NCBI GenBank assembly: GCA_003105185.1
Contig: PQAJ01000047.1
Location: forward strand, 4,737-36,781
DNA: 32,045 nt
Reading direction: 5' to 3'
Origin: Holophagae bacterium
GTDB lineage: Bacteria; Acidobacteriota; Thermoanaerobaculia; Thermoanaerobaculales; Sulfomarinibacteraceae
This document shows positions 18,601 to 27,920 of this stretch, piece after piece (the first letter of the stretch is position 1; the number at the start of each line of letters is the position of its first letter). The position numbers and the translations under genes are program-made. Below the pieces are notes generated by a model. It saw nothing but the letters and a program-made list of their open reading frames with translations, ran no database searches and had not been told where the DNA came from.

Positions 18601-19779
18601 GGTCTCCTCGGCCCACACGAACTCGGCATAGGTGGCGAAGCTCTCGTTGAGCCACAGCTCGCGCCAGTCGTCGCAGGTGACGAAGTCGCCCCACCACGAG
18701 TGGCCGAGCTCGTGGACGTTGAGCCACTCCATCCACGGGTCGCCGAAGAAGTCGCCGATCGTGGTCAGGGTCTGGTGCTCCATGCCGCCGCCGAAGGCCG
18801 CGGTCAGGTTGCCGTACTTCTCCTCGACGAACGGGTACTCGCCGAAGCGGGTGGCGAGGACGCGGATCAGCTCGGGCGTGATCGCGAGGTCGGCCTCGCC
18901 GGCCTCCGCCCGCTCGGGGTACATGTAGGCCACCACCGGCATCGTCGATCCGTCCTGCGCCTCGTACGGCCACTCGCGGTAGGCGTAGTTGGAGACGTCC
19001 ATGACCACCAGGTAGGTGGCGACCGGGTACCGCGACGACCAGGTCGTGGTGGCGGTGCCGTCGCCGTTGTCGGAACGGTCGACCTCGAGGCCGTTGGAGG
19101 CCACGGTCAGCTCGGCCGGAGCGGTCACGGTCAGGTCGACAGTGGCCTTGTCATCGGGCCGGTCGTTGCATGGGAACCAGACCCGGGCGCCGAAGGGCTC
19201 GGCGAAGGTGAAGATCTCGGGGAAGCCGCGGTGCGAGTACCAGTTGACGCCGTCGCCGAAGCGCGAGGCGCGCCCGCCGTATGTTATCTGGAGGGTCACC
19301 GAGTCGCCGGCCGCGAGGGCGTCGGGGAGCAGGGCCGCGAGCCGGTCGTCGGCGTGGGAGAACGGTAGCGAGCGCGGCGAGTCCGCGGGCAGTCGGCCGT
19401 CGGCGAGCAGGGTGACGGAGAGCACCCGCAGGCCGAGGTCGGCGTCGAGCTCGATGGTGCGCAGGCCCTCCCTCACCGCTGTCACGTCGATCGTCGCCGT
19501 ACCGGACAGCAGCTGCTCGCCGATGTCCAGGAACAGGTCGAGGTCGTAGTGGGTGACGTCGATCGGCGACGGCTCGGGGACCGGCGCCCAGCCCTTGGGC
19601 GTGGCGGTCCCGAGCGCGAGCGCGCGCTGGTAGCGCGCCTGCTTGGCGGCGATCTCGTCGGCGTGCCGGGCCGCGGCAGCGGGCAGCCGGCTGCTGTCCC
19701 CGAGTTCATCGACTTGTGCGAGCGCTGCCGGGGCGACCAGCAGGACGACCAGGATGGCGGTGAGATGGCGACGCATCAT
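15682..19779 (-). CDS. Secreted M1 family (gluzincin) aminopeptidase-like metallopeptidase with ASH/choice-of-anchor-D domains and a duplicated C-terminal module
   Basis: VHELGHSWWGDFVTCDDWRELWLNESFATYAEF (HExxH-18-E zinc motif) and FGGGMEHQTLTT (GxMEN-like) in the M1 domain; three repeats of the VTNTGGSELVISSI...ITSNDP type; signal peptide MMRRHLTAILVVLLVAPAALA from ATG 19779. Confidence 0.93.
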   Translation of the reverse strand: MMRRHLTAILVVLLVAPAALAQVDELGDSSRLPAAAARHADEIAAKQARYQRALALGTATPKGWAPVPEPSPIDVTHYDLDLFLDIGEQLLSGTATIDVTAVREGLRTIELDADLGLRVLSVTLLADGRLPADSPRSLPFSHADDRLAALLPDALAAGDSVTLQITYGGRASRFGDGVNWYSHRGFPEIFTFAEPFGARVWFPCNDRPDDKATVDLTVTAPAELTVASNGLEVDRSDNGDGTATTTWSSRYPVATYLVVMDVSNYAYREWPYEAQDGSTMPVVAYMYPERAEAGEADLAITPELIRVLATRFGEYPFVEEKYGNLTAAFGGGMEHQTLTTIGDFFGDPWMEWLNVHELGHSWWGDFVTCDDWRELWLNESFATYAEFVWAEETYGLEYLDQYRRDADSLFYYKGALYDNPVAFSNTVYDGGGMILHMLRYVVGDEAFFDGLHAYREAFAAGSATTQGFKAAMEAASGIDLDWFFEQWVYGANRPRFQYEWEAVSGPAVRLTVTQEHSNAPYFRTPIDVRIQTVAGSEDHRIWLEAVAEQTLEVPVSATPTGVVLDPGSRILAYLSPAAEPDIDFGRDFPDLDAGQVLRGETAPIVVPVTNTGGSELVISSIESSSSAQFRIAAPDELPLTLAPGEAVDLVIEFTSSSTGSQSAYVFVTSNDPSYPDGLAYLPVTGRSVRFADPTIQASSSANLGNVPIGATGEGSINVFNFGAEPLTLTGTISGDGFALASAIPAQVGPAQSTTIFLRFQPSQVGAHTGTLVLATNDPARPEHMVSLTGTGVGAPRLAITPTPIDLGLVAITGTATATIANTGTDDLVMTAIAADAPFTVPEFFVFPVVLAPGQTLPFPIGLQGAPPGPVRGALTISSNDPSLPRVTVPLSAYVAEDPAAFEASAFPAAASTTGLGDAQWRSRAFLVNPTADDIVVDLRFRPGNPAPDAPADLTLALPAGQQRSLANLVADLGHVGAGGVALNASQPGLVAVSRTYADEDGGTYGQFIPALGGEQELAGSVTYVIGGLAANDGFHSNLGVLNLADSSLSVEYTLLAPDGSELARRTLNAQPFGFRQLTDVFQGVTAAALRGAFLELVAGDPTARYLAFASVVDDGSHDPTLVLPVAVDLASPPPSFLVPVVASNPGANGTMWRSDLSIVSRAAESARIDAAFQPAEPGSSTIFRLLEVPPLAALELEDVVRETFGTSGSGSLDLEPSAPGVAVFSRTYNDDPTGTYGQSVPTVTADQLIRTGEVAVLAGLSSASGFRTNLGITSVSGEDITVTVRAFADDGDFIGELEVLVPATRFVQVERLLSGQFGFTGTAWATLTSVDQGARYVAHASVIDGESGDPIYIPAVVRPVTAGGP

Positions 19780-19796
19780 GACCCTCCAGCCGGAAG

Positions 19797-19802
19797 ATTG
19801 TA
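19797..19802 (-). promoter_or_regulatory. Candidate -10 box (TACAAT) for the M1 gene
   Basis: Minus strand TACAATCTTCCGGCTGGAGGGTCATGATG; also contains an SD-like GGAGGG before the ATG. Confidence 0.3.
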
Positions 19803-19859
19803 GCGGGTCCGTGCCGGGTCTGCTTGCGGCGTCGGCCGCCGTGGGGCACACTGGCCGCG

Positions 19860-20960
19860 ATGACGACGGCGAGCAGCCTGCCGCCGTGGGGACCGCGTGA
19901 GCGCGTCGCGCTGGCGCCGCTGACCACTCTCGAGCTGGGCGGTCCGGCGCGCTACCTGGCGGAGGCCGAGGACCAGGGGACGATCGTCGACGCCCTGCGC
20001 TGGGCCGCGGGCCTCGGCCTGCCTGTGACCGTGCTCGGAGGCGGCAGCAACGTGGTGGTTGCCGACGGCGGCGTCGACGGGCTTGTCCTGCGGATCGGCC
20101 TGCGCGGCGTGGCAGTCGAGAGGGCGGCCGACACGGCGCTGGTGACGGCCGCTGCCGGCGAACCGTGGGACGAACTCGTCGCGCGCTGCGTCGACGAGGG
20201 TTGGGCCGGCCTGGAGTGCCTGTCGGGCATCCCCGGTACGGTCGGCGCGACGCCGATCCAAAACGTTGGGGCCTATGGCCAGGACGTCGCCCAGACCATC
20301 GAGCGGGTTCGCGCCCTCGACCGTCGGACGTGCGAGGCGACGACTTTGCTTCCGGCCGATCTGCGCTTCGGCTACCGCTCGAGCGCCCTGCGCGAGCAGC
20401 CCGAGCGGCACGTCGTGCTCGCGGTCAGCTTCCGGCTGCGGGTCGCGAGCGCGGCGACGGTGGCGTACCCGGAGCTCGGGCGAGTGCTGGCGGCGGGTCG
20501 GCAGCCGCCGACGGTGGCGGCGGTCCGGGAGGCCGTGCTCGAGCTGCGTCGCGGGAAGTCGATGGTGCTTGACGCGAACGATCCCAACCGTCGCAGCGCC
20601 GGCTCGTTCTTCATCAACCCTGTGCTCTCGGCGCCGGAGCTTGCGGCGCTGCGGGAGCGCGCGGCCGCCGGCGGCATCACCGACGAGGTGCCGACCTTCG
20701 CGGCGGATGGCGACCGCTGCAGGATCCCGGCCGCCTGGCTGATCGAGCGGGCGGGCTTCGCGAAGGGGCACCTGAGCGGCCGGGTCGGCATCTCGACGCG
20801 GCACAGCCTCGCCCTGGTCAATCGCGGCGGGGCGACCGCCGATGAGCTGCTATCGCTGGCGCGCCACATCGCGGCGCGGGTCGACGAGCGGTTCGGAGTC
20901 CGGCTGCGTCCCGAGCCGGTCTTCCTCGGGTTTCCCGCGGGGAATCCACTGGATCCCTGA
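19860..20960 (+). CDS. murB: UDP-N-acetylenolpyruvoylglucosamine reductase (type I)
   Basis: LGGPARYLAEAEDQ...VTVLGGGSNVVVADGGVDGLVLRI...CLSGIPGTVGATPIQNVGAYGQDVAQTIERV...GSFFINPVL...AAWLIERAGFAKG...STRHSLALVNRGGATADELL. Confidence 0.97.
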   Translation: MTTASSLPPWGPRERVALAPLTTLELGGPARYLAEAEDQGTIVDALRWAAGLGLPVTVLGGGSNVVVADGGVDGLVLRIGLRGVAVERAADTALVTAAAGEPWDELVARCVDEGWAGLECLSGIPGTVGATPIQNVGAYGQDVAQTIERVRALDRRTCEATTLLPADLRFGYRSSALREQPERHVVLAVSFRLRVASAATVAYPELGRVLAAGRQPPTVAAVREAVLELRRGKSMVLDANDPNRRSAGSFFINPVLSAPELAALRERAAAGGITDEVPTFAADGDRCRIPAAWLIERAGFAKGHLSGRVGISTRHSLALVNRGGATADELLSLARHIAARVDERFGVRLRPEPVFLGFPAGNPLDP

Positions 20961-21000
20961 ACTTGGCAAAGCGGCTCGACACCGCATCGACTGCGTCCGG

Positions 21001-21077
21001 CAGGGACACGGGGACGGGAACGGGGACGGGACCAGGAACGGGCAGGGGTTGGTGGCCCTGAGCCCTAACCCCTAACC
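21001..21077. repeat. G-rich degenerate hexameric repeat followed by telomere-like CCCTAACCCCTAACC
   Basis: GGGACACGGGGACGGGAACGGGGACGGGACCAGGAACGGGCAGGGG then GGCCCTGAGCCCTAACCCCTAACC in the convergent murB/ABC intergenic gap. Confidence 0.65.
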
Positions 21078-21083
21078 ACTCGC

Positions 21084-21905
21084 TTAATCAGCGGCATACG
21101 TCACCTCGAGCCTTCTCGCCTTGCGGACCGCGAGGACGAGCAGCGCGGCAGTGGCGGCGAGGAGCCCGAAGCCGGCGAGCCAGGGATCGACCGGACGGGT
21201 GAGCAGCGCGAGCGGGCCCAGGGACGGGGGCACCGGGAGCAGGGAGCTCAGGTAGTGGACGAAGCTGAGCGCCTTGAGCGCAGGCGGCAGGAACGGTGTG
21301 GCGACCTCCCAGCCGAGGAAGAGCAGCGCCGGCACCATCGGGTTCGAGAAGTAGAGGCCCGCGAGCAGGAACAGCGCGCCGTAGGCGCAGCACGCGAGCG
21401 CCACCACCGCGAGGTAAGCGGCGAGGTGGGAGGCACCGGTCGCCGACAGCACCTGGCGGAAGCCGGCGGCGCCGTGGGGCAGGTGGAAGAGGACGAAGGT
21501 GATGGCGGTGGCCGGCAGCAGCACCAGCCACGCCGCGATCAGGCTGCCGACGTACTTGCCGGCCACCAGCACCGCCCGGTCGAGCGGCGCGAGCAGGCTG
21601 TAGTGCAGGCTGCGCTCGAGGATCTCGCCGCGGAACGCCTTGGCGAAAATCACGGCGCAGGCGAAGAAGACCACGAATCGGAGGTGGAAGAGGGCGAACA
21701 TCTGCGCGAAGTCCGCCGTGCTGTGGCCGAGGTCGAGCCGCTGGCCGGCGGGCAGGAAGAGGGCGCGGAGCCCGGCCAGCGACAGCGGCATTGCCACCAG
21801 CAGCAGCACCGGCACGATCCGCCCGCTGAAGACCGAGCGAACGAGCTCGTGGCGGGCGACGGCCCACGCCTGGCGGCGCCACAACAACCAGCGGGCGCTG
21901 CTCAT
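21084..21905 (-). CDS. ABC transporter permease (ABC-2 type)
   Basis: MSSARWLLWRRQAWAVARHELVRSVFSGRIVPVLLLVAMPLSLAGL...; several TM segments; start ATG 21905 overlaps the ATPase stop by 4 nt (ATGA). Confidence 0.85.
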   Translation of the reverse strand: MSSARWLLWRRQAWAVARHELVRSVFSGRIVPVLLLVAMPLSLAGLRALFLPAGQRLDLGHSTADFAQMFALFHLRFVVFFACAVIFAKAFRGEILERSLHYSLLAPLDRAVLVAGKYVGSLIAAWLVLLPATAITFVLFHLPHGAAGFRQVLSATGASHLAAYLAVVALACCAYGALFLLAGLYFSNPMVPALLFLGWEVATPFLPPALKALSFVHYLSSLLPVPPSLGPLALLTRPVDPWLAGFGLLAATAALLVLAVRKARRLEVTYAAD

Positions 21906-22846
21906 GTCGGGACCCCCGGCTGGCCGATCAGGTAGCCGTAGACGGCGTCGACGCTCTCGTCCGCGGGGAGCACCGACTCCACGGCCGTGCCCGAGGCGAT
22001 GACGATGCCGGTCAGGCTGGCGTAGAAGGCGTCCGCATCGCGGGTCCGGACGAGCACGCTCGCCCCGTCGTCGAGCAGCTTGGCCTCGACCACGTGGTCG
22101 AGAGCCAACGCGGCGGCCGCGATCGCCCGCGGCCGGTCGCAGCGGACCAGAACCTGGATCGGCTGGCTGGTGATCTCGCCGCGCACCGCGCGGATCTGGC
22201 CCTCGGCGACCACCGACCCGCCGTGGACCATGACCACGGCATCGCAGATCGCGTCGACCTCGTGCAGGATGTGGCTGGACACGATCACGAAGCGGCCCTC
22301 GGCCGCGAGCTCCTTGAAGAGGCGGATCATCTCGGCCCGTCCCATCGGGTCGAGCCCATTGAGGGGCTCGTCGAGAACCAGCACGCGCGGCGCGTGACTG
22401 AGCGCGTGGGCGAGCTTGATCCTCTGGCGCATGCCCTTGGAGTAGCCGGCGATCCGGCGGCGGGCGGCGTCGGCGAGCCCGACCTGCTGCAGCAGCTCGA
22501 AGCACCGCCGGTCAGCCTCCCCCGCGGGAACACCGTGCAGCGCGAGGGCGTGACGGAGGAACGACAGGCCGGTCGCACCCGACGGGAAGGAGTCGTACTG
22601 GGTGCAGTAGCCGACGATGCGGAACAGCCGCTCCGGGTCGCCGGGGTTCACCCCGAGCACGGAGATCTCGCCCCGGGTCGGCCGCAGCAGCCCGGTGAGC
22701 AGGTGCATCAGGGTGCTCTTCCCGGAGCCGTTGGGTCCCACCAGACCGGTCAGCCCGGGCTTGAGGTCGAGAGTGATCCGGTTGACGCCGAGCACCTCGC
22801 CGTAGAACTTGGAGACGTCGCGCAGGGTGATGGCGTCGAGCGTCAT
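21902..22846 (-). CDS. ABC transporter ATP-binding protein
   Basis: Walker A GPNGSGKST, signature YSKGMRQRIKLA, Walker B RVLVLDEP, H-loop SSH; ATG 22846. Confidence 0.95.
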   Translation of the reverse strand: MTLDAITLRDVSKFYGEVLGVNRITLDLKPGLTGLVGPNGSGKSTLMHLLTGLLRPTRGEISVLGVNPGDPERLFRIVGYCTQYDSFPSGATGLSFLRHALALHGVPAGEADRRCFELLQQVGLADAARRRIAGYSKGMRQRIKLAHALSHAPRVLVLDEPLNGLDPMGRAEMIRLFKELAAEGRFVIVSSHILHEVDAICDAVVMVHGGSVVAEGQIRAVRGEITSQPIQVLVRCDRPRAIAAAALALDHVVEAKLLDDGASVLVRTRDADAFYASLTGIVIASGTAVESVLPADESVDAVYGYLIGQPGVPT

Positions 22847-23703
22847 CGCACGACCTCGTGCGCGCGCAGCTTGCGGTTGAGAACAACGATCGAGAGCAGC
22901 CCCACCACGGCCAGGGTGAGCCAGTTGACGGCGACCGGCAGGCCGCTCGAGGTCGGGGCGCCGAACAGGTGCTGGACCACGCTGGCGATGGCGCGGGTGA
23001 GGTGAACGATGTCTCCGATCGAGCTCCGGGTGATGCCGTTGACCGCCGAACCGAAGGCGCTGAGCACGAACAGCAGCGCGAACAGGGCGCCGAGCGCCGC
23101 CGGCCGGTAGCGCACCCAGGCCGAGATCGCCAGCCCGAGCAGCGAGATGACCAGGATCCAGACCAGGTGGCCGACCAGGTAGGCGAGCCCGATCCGCCAG
23201 TTCGTCACGCCCCAGCCGCCGCCCTCTTCGACGGCCTGGAGAAGGAACAGCGCGAGCCCCATCACCCAGGTCGGCGGCGAGACGACCAGGAAGAGCGCGG
23301 CCAGCTTCCCGAGCACGTAGTCGCGGCGGTCGATCGGACGGCTCAGGTAGAGGGGCAGGGCGCTGTTCGCGAGGTCGGGGGCGATCAGGCCGGGCGCGAG
23401 GATCGCCATCAGGAAGAACCCGGGAATGGCCTGCCACAGGAAGAGCAGCCGGAAGAAGACGAGGGTCAGACCGCCCATGAACTCGCGAGTCAGGCCGAGC
23501 TGCTCGAGCAGCGCGAGGTTGTGGCTGATGTAGATCAGGAAGAGCGCGAGCAGCGACGGCAGAAAGCAGGCTGCGTAGAAGGCGGTGAAGAGCCGCGAGG
23601 AGAAGGCCTCCGCCAGCGCGTAGCGGGTCACCACCAGGAACCGCCGGCGCATCGGGGTGAGTCGACCGGCGTACGGGCGCCATGCGCGCTCATACACCGC
23701 CAC
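22843..23703 (-). CDS. ABC transporter permease (ABC-2 type)
   Basis: [56 protein letters not shown]...; six or so TM segments; 4 nt overlap with the downstream ATPase. Confidence 0.88.
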   Translation of the reverse strand: MAVYERAWRPYAGRLTPMRRRFLVVTRYALAEAFSSRLFTAFYAACFLPSLLALFLIYISHNLALLEQLGLTREFMGGLTLVFFRLLFLWQAIPGFFLMAILAPGLIAPDLANSALPLYLSRPIDRRDYVLGKLAALFLVVSPPTWVMGLALFLLQAVEEGGGWGVTNWRIGLAYLVGHLVWILVISLLGLAISAWVRYRPAALGALFALLFVLSAFGSAVNGITRSSIGDIVHLTRAIASVVQHLFGAPTSSGLPVAVNWLTLAVVGLLSIVVLNRKLRAHEVVR

Positions 23704-24640
23704 GGTCGTCCTCCATGGCGCGCAGGAAGATGTCCTGCAACGAGTCGCGCTTGCAGTCGAGCCGCCGGATGGCGACCTGCTGGCGGGCGGCGACCTGGAA
23801 CAGGTCGCGCACCGCGACCGCGGGCGGCATCACCAGCTTGAGCCGGCGTTCGCCGGCGAGCGCGACCTCGCAGCCGAGGCCGGCCAGCGCCTCGCCGAAG
23901 CCGGGAGCGGCGCTCGTCAGCTCGAGCTCGACGAAGGAGCGGTTCGCACGGCGCTGCTCGGTGAGGTTGCAGCAGGCGGCGACTCGCCCCTGCTTGAGGA
24001 TCAGCACCTCGTCGCACACCGACTCGACGTCAGCCAGCAGATGCGAGGAGAGCAGGATGTGGGTCTCGCCGCGGTCGCGGATGTCGCGGATCAGCTCGAG
24101 CATACGCGAGCGCGCCGGCGGGTCGAGGCCGTTGGTCGGCTCGTCGAGCATCAGCAGCCGCGGCCCGTGGGCGAGGGCCTGCGCGAGCTTGACCATCTGC
24201 TTCATGCCGGTGGAGAAGGTCCCGATCCTCCGGTAGCGGGCCTCGCCGAGTCCAACGTAGAACAACGTCTCGTGCGCCCGCTCGAGGGCGGCGCGAGGCG
24301 GCAGCCCGCTCAGCTCGGCCATCAGGCGCACGAAGCGGACCGCGGTCTGGCCGGCGATGAAGGCGTCGCTCTCCGGCATGTAGCCGACGCGGCTGCGCAA
24401 CTCCTTGCCGTTGCCGGTGATCTCCTGTCCGAGCACGCGGGCGCCGCCGGCGCTGGGGTGGAAGAAGTCGAGCAGCGTGCGCAGCAGGGTGGTCTTGCCG
24501 GCGCCGTTGGGACCGAGCAGGCCGATGGCGCGGCCCGCGAGCGACGCGTGGAGGTCGGACAGCACAGGCCGGCCGCCGAGCCGGACGGAGAGACCGTCGA
24601 GCTCGACCACCGCTGCCGGGGAGGGCGGGCCGGTTTTCAT
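23690..24640 (-). CDS. ABC transporter ATP-binding protein
   Basis: [23 protein letters not shown]..., Walker [10 protein letters not shown], signature [15 protein letters not shown], Walker [16 protein letters not shown]-loop SSHLLADVE. Confidence 0.95.
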   Translation of the reverse strand: MKTGPPSPAAVVELDGLSVRLGGRPVLSDLHASLAGRAIGLLGPNGAGKTTLLRTLLDFFHPSAGGARVLGQEITGNGKELRSRVGYMPESDAFIAGQTAVRFVRLMAELSGLPPRAALERAHETLFYVGLGEARYRRIGTFSTGMKQMVKLAQALAHGPRLLMLDEPTNGLDPPARSRMLELIRDIRDRGETHILLSSHLLADVESVCDEVLILKQGRVAACCNLTEQRRANRSFVELELTSAAPGFGEALAGLGCEVALAGERRLKLVMPPAVAVRDLFQVAARQQVAIRRLDCKRDSLQDIFLRAMEDDRGGV

Positions 24641-27261
24641 CCTCGCGATGATAGCGGGTCCGCGCTTTTGTCGCCGCTGCGGGGTCGCCCGGCGAGCAGC
24701 CCGGTGAGTCCGGCGGCCGGCATTCCGGTCAACACGCCACTGCCACTGCCACTGCCGCTGGCGACGATGCCGTTGTCCGTGCCGTAGGCGCAGAGCAGGC
24801 CGGGCCCGCCGCCCTCCTCGAGCAGCGCCCTGGCCTCGGGTGGGAGCTGCGCGATCCCCTGCTCGGGGATCGCGGCGAGCAGGCCGTCGAGGTTGCGCCA
24901 GACGACAGCCGAGCAATCGGCGTTGCCGTCGCGCGGCAGCAGCTCTTGGAAGGCCGCGCTGCGGGGCAAGGTGAGACCCGAGCTGCGGTGCTGCAGGGCC
25001 TGCTCGATGAGCGCGGTGCCAGGAGCCGCCACGAGGTAGCCGTCGACCACGAGCAGCGCGAGCTCGACGGTGGCGTCCGGTTGGCGCAGGACGTGGTAGG
25101 TCCTGCCCGCCACCACGGTCTCGCTGAGCTCGATCTCGGCCCGGCCGTCGGCGGCCAGCTGACGGTTGATTTCGGCGACCGCCCGTTCGAGGGTGTCGAG
25201 CAGGGTCTCCGGGTCATAGACCTCGACGATCAGCTTCCACGAGGGCAGGGGAAGGATTGGCCCATCGAGGGCGAAGGCGGCCTCGCCGCCGAGCGGGGCT
25301 GCGAGATCAGCGCGCAGATCGATGCCGTACAACCGCTCGAGCTCGGCAAGCTCGTTTGCCGCTCCTGGCTCGACGCTGGCCACGGCCGCCAGCAGCTCGT
25401 CGAAGATCACCGCGGCGTCCTTGGACACCGCGGCCGCGGCGAAGCTGGCGTCGGGCGACACGAAGTCGAGGCTGCCCATCGGCGCCGGCTCGGCGAGCCA
25501 GCCGGGGATGCCGTGGCGGGGGCCGGCGAAGTCGAGCGCGGCGTTGAGAGCGTGGCGGGCGCCGTCGCGGGACGAGCTGACCACCAGGGTGGTGGCGTCG
25601 GCGATGCCGAGCCGGTCCCGCATCACGGCCTCCCCGGCGGTGGCGGGCGCCGCCGGTCCGGCCATGATCCGGCCGAGGTCGAGCCCGACGACCCACGACA
25701 CGCCGCGGCGGTAGGCCTCGTCCAGGCGCTCGCGGAGGTCGCTGGCGGCGAAGCCGGCCGCGCCGCTGCCTTTGCCGCGCCGAGCCACAGCCAGCAGCTG
25801 CTGGGGGTGGGGTGCGGCGACGACGAGATCGCCGTCGATCCATACCAGCAGCTCGGCGGTCGACGCGGCGGCGTCGGCCGGGTCGTCCACCAGCTCGAGC
25901 ACGGCCGACCCGGCGGCCGCGTTGGCGCGCGACACCTCGTCGCGCAGGATGGCGGTGAAGGCCGCGGGATCGTCGAGACGAGCGATGACCACCGGCCCGG
26001 CGTCGGGGTGGAAGCCGCGCTCGGTGAGGACGACCACGACCTCGTCCCCGACCGCCTCGCCGAGCGGCTGCAAACGATCGAGGATGGTGTCGATCTCGCG
26101 GTCGATCCCGGTGGCGATCACCTGCTCCCGCCACCACGCCTGCAGTACCGGGCTGTCGGCGAGCCGCTGCTCGAGGATTGCGCGTGCCTCGCCGAGGCCG
26201 TCGGCCAGGTTGGGCAGCGCGACATAGAGCACGGTGTCCTCGGGCACGAGGTCGAGCAGCCGCGACGACGTGCGCGGCGTGTCCGGCTCGATGGCGTCGG
26301 CGAGCTCGCGGTGGAGCCGCGACAGCTCGCGCAGCAGGGCCGCGTGCTGCTCGGCGTGGGGACTCCAGGCGACCTGCTCCGCGATGCTCACCGGCTCGAG
26401 GCGCTCGCTCGTGGTCACCTGCTCGCCGGGCGCAAGGACGTCGAAGCGGCCGCCCCGGCGGACCTCGACCTCGCCCTCGAGGACCGACACCCGCGATCCC
26501 TTGAGGCCGTGGTCGACGGCGAAGACGGTGCCGCGGACCGCGACCTGGCAGTCTGCGGTGGCCACGAACAGCCGGCGGCTGCCCTGATCAGCGGCGTCGA
26601 CGATGATGGTGCCACGTCGCAGCCGGATGGTGGTGCCGCGCAGTCCGCCTCGAAGTTCGAGCTCGCTGCGGGGTGCGATCTCGACCAGCGAGCCGTCGGC
26701 GAGGAGGAGCTGGGCGGAGGCGTCGCGCGCAGTGCGCAGCAGCTCGCGTGAACGAACCACCGAACCCGGCGCGAGGGGCTCGGTGTGGTCGGCAGCGACT
26801 CGCTGGATGCCTTCCCCAACAGCCACGGTGGCGGTCAGAACGCGGTCGGCGGCCAGGTTGCCGATGGCGGGGATGGCGGCGGCGGCCAGGCCGAGGGCCA
26901 TGATGGCGGCTGCCGCGATGCGCGCCCAGCGGGGAACTGTTCGCCTGGAGGGCCGGATCGGCACGGCCGGGACCTCGGACGCACCGCCGCGCGCCGCCAG
27001 CAGCGCTCGCCGGCAGGCGACGCACTGGCGCGTGTGGTCCTCGACGAGCAGCGCGCGTCCCGGGGTCAGGCGGCCGGCGACGAGCTCCGGAATCAGGAGC
27101 TGGTAGTCAGGGCAGCCGGCGATCGGGCGTTCGAGTCCGGTCGAGATCCGCTGCCACACACGCTGGGTGGCGGCGGCAACCGTGGCCTCGTCGAGTCGAT
27201 CCGAGCGGATCGCGTCGGTGACGCGGTCCAGCGTCTCGAGGTTCCTGTCGTGATCGGTCAT
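24637..27261 (-). CDS. Zinc-finger anti-sigma-like/FecR-like membrane protein with a large DUF3352-like extracytoplasmic domain
   Basis: [12 protein letters not shown] (HxxxCxxC zinc finger), TM segment [25 protein letters not shown], FecR-like [61 protein letters not shown], then [43 protein letters not shown] (DUF3352-like). ATG 27261 overlaps the sigma stop by 4 nt. Confidence 0.85.
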   Translation of the reverse strand: MTDHDRNLETLDRVTDAIRSDRLDEATVAAATQRVWQRISTGLERPIAGCPDYQLLIPELVAGRLTPGRALLVEDHTRQCVACRRALLAARGGASEVPAVPIRPSRRTVPRWARIAAAAIMALGLAAAAIPAIGNLAADRVLTATVAVGEGIQRVAADHTEPLAPGSVVRSRELLRTARDASAQLLLADGSLVEIAPRSELELRGGLRGTTIRLRRGTIIVDAADQGSRRLFVATADCQVAVRGTVFAVDHGLKGSRVSVLEGEVEVRRGGRFDVLAPGEQVTTSERLEPVSIAEQVAWSPHAEQHAALLRELSRLHRELADAIEPDTPRTSSRLLDLVPEDTVLYVALPNLADGLGEARAILEQRLADSPVLQAWWREQVIATGIDREIDTILDRLQPLGEAVGDEVVVVLTERGFHPDAGPVVIARLDDPAAFTAILRDEVSRANAAAGSAVLELVDDPADAAASTAELLVWIDGDLVVAAPHPQQLLAVARRGKGSGAAGFAASDLRERLDEAYRRGVSWVVGLDLGRIMAGPAAPATAGEAVMRDRLGIADATTLVVSSSRDGARHALNAALDFAGPRHGIPGWLAEPAPMGSLDFVSPDASFAAAAVSKDAAVIFDELLAAVASVEPGAANELAELERLYGIDLRADLAAPLGGEAAFALDGPILPLPSWKLIVEVYDPETLLDTLERAVAEINRQLAADGRAEIELSETVVAGRTYHVLRQPDATVELALLVVDGYLVAAPGTALIEQALQHRSSGLTLPRSAAFQELLPRDGNADCSAVVWRNLDGLLAAIPEQGIAQLPPEARALLEEGGGPGLLCAYGTDNGIVASGSGSGSGVLTGMPAAGLTGLLAGRPRSGDKSADPLSSRG

Positions 27262-27809
27262 GGCGATCCTCCGAGGTGGGGTGCGAGTTCGGCGGCGAGC
27301 CGCTCGCGGATCCGGTGCAGGGTGACGGCCACGGTACCGGGGGTGGTCCCGAGCAACGCGGCAATGCCCTGGTTGTCGAGGTCCTCCAGGTAGCGCAGGA
27401 CGAAGGTCTCGGCCTGGCGCCGGCTCATCGTCGCGAGCGCCTCGCGCAGGAGGCGCGCCAGGTCCCGTGCCTGGTGGAGGCGATCGGGTCCGGGCGTCGG
27501 GTCGGCGATGGCCGCACACGGCGCCGCCTCGAGTGCAGTGGTGGAGCGGTTCGCCCGCGACTGGACGAGGTCGAGTGCGGCGTTGGTGGCGGCGCGACGC
27601 AGGTAGGCCGCGGCGCCGCGCGACAGGTCTGGTGGGTCGACGCGCCGGGCCAGGCGCTCGAACACGGTGTGCAGGACGTCCTCGGCGTCGCTCGCGCTGC
27701 CGGTGACGCGGTAGGCGGTGCGGATGACGGAGGCGGCGTGCCGGCGGTAGATCGGCTCGAGCCAGTGGCCGGCTGGCGATGGTTCGGACCGGGCGGGCGC
27801 TGCGTTCAC
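27258..27809 (-). CDS. ECF-type RNA polymerase sigma factor
   Basis: Region 2 IYRRHAASVIRTAYRVTGSASDAEDVLHTVFERLAR and region 4 MSRRQAETFVLRYLEDLDNQGIAALLGTTPGTVAVTLHRIRERLAAEL. GTG 27809 preceded by AGGAGG-TTCGA-GTG; the ORF track start 27839 is less likely. Confidence 0.92.
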   Translation of the reverse strand: MNAAPARSEPSPAGHWLEPIYRRHAASVIRTAYRVTGSASDAEDVLHTVFERLARRVDPPDLSRGAAAYLRRAATNAALDLVQSRANRSTTALEAAPCAAIADPTPGPDRLHQARDLARLLREALATMSRRQAETFVLRYLEDLDNQGIAALLGTTPGTVAVTLHRIRERLAAELAPHLGGSP

Positions 27810-27853
27810 TCGAACCTCCTGGCGTCGCTCCTCATTCACTGGAACGGGCCTCC

Positions 27854-27872
27854 ACGTTGGAGATTAACGTTG
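27854..27872. promoter_or_regulatory. Direct repeat ACGTTG-N7-ACGTTG upstream of the ECF sigma gene
   Basis: CCACGTTGGAGATTAACGTTG; two identical hexamers 13 bp centre to centre, in a locally AT-richer patch. Confidence 0.3.
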
Positions 27873-27920
27873 AAACGGGGTTTAGGATCTGGGATTTCGA
27901 AGATGAGGGCGCACCGGTGG

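Noticed and set aside
16675-19368. 897 aa plus-strand ORF antisense to the M1 peptidase
   Set aside because: Same antisense artefact; composition dominated by G/E/R/V/D and no motif, while the minus strand encodes a clear M1 protein.
24720-24770. CCACTGCCACTGCCACTGCCGCTGG tandem repeat
   Set aside because: It encodes a short Gly-Ser stretch (SGSGSGSG) in the FecR/DUF3352-like protein; a simple coding repeat. Possible length variation but not a separate element.
24946-26751. 601 aa plus-strand ORF antisense to the FecR/DUF3352-like gene
   Set aside because: Antisense GC-frame artefact; the minus-strand protein has clear domains.
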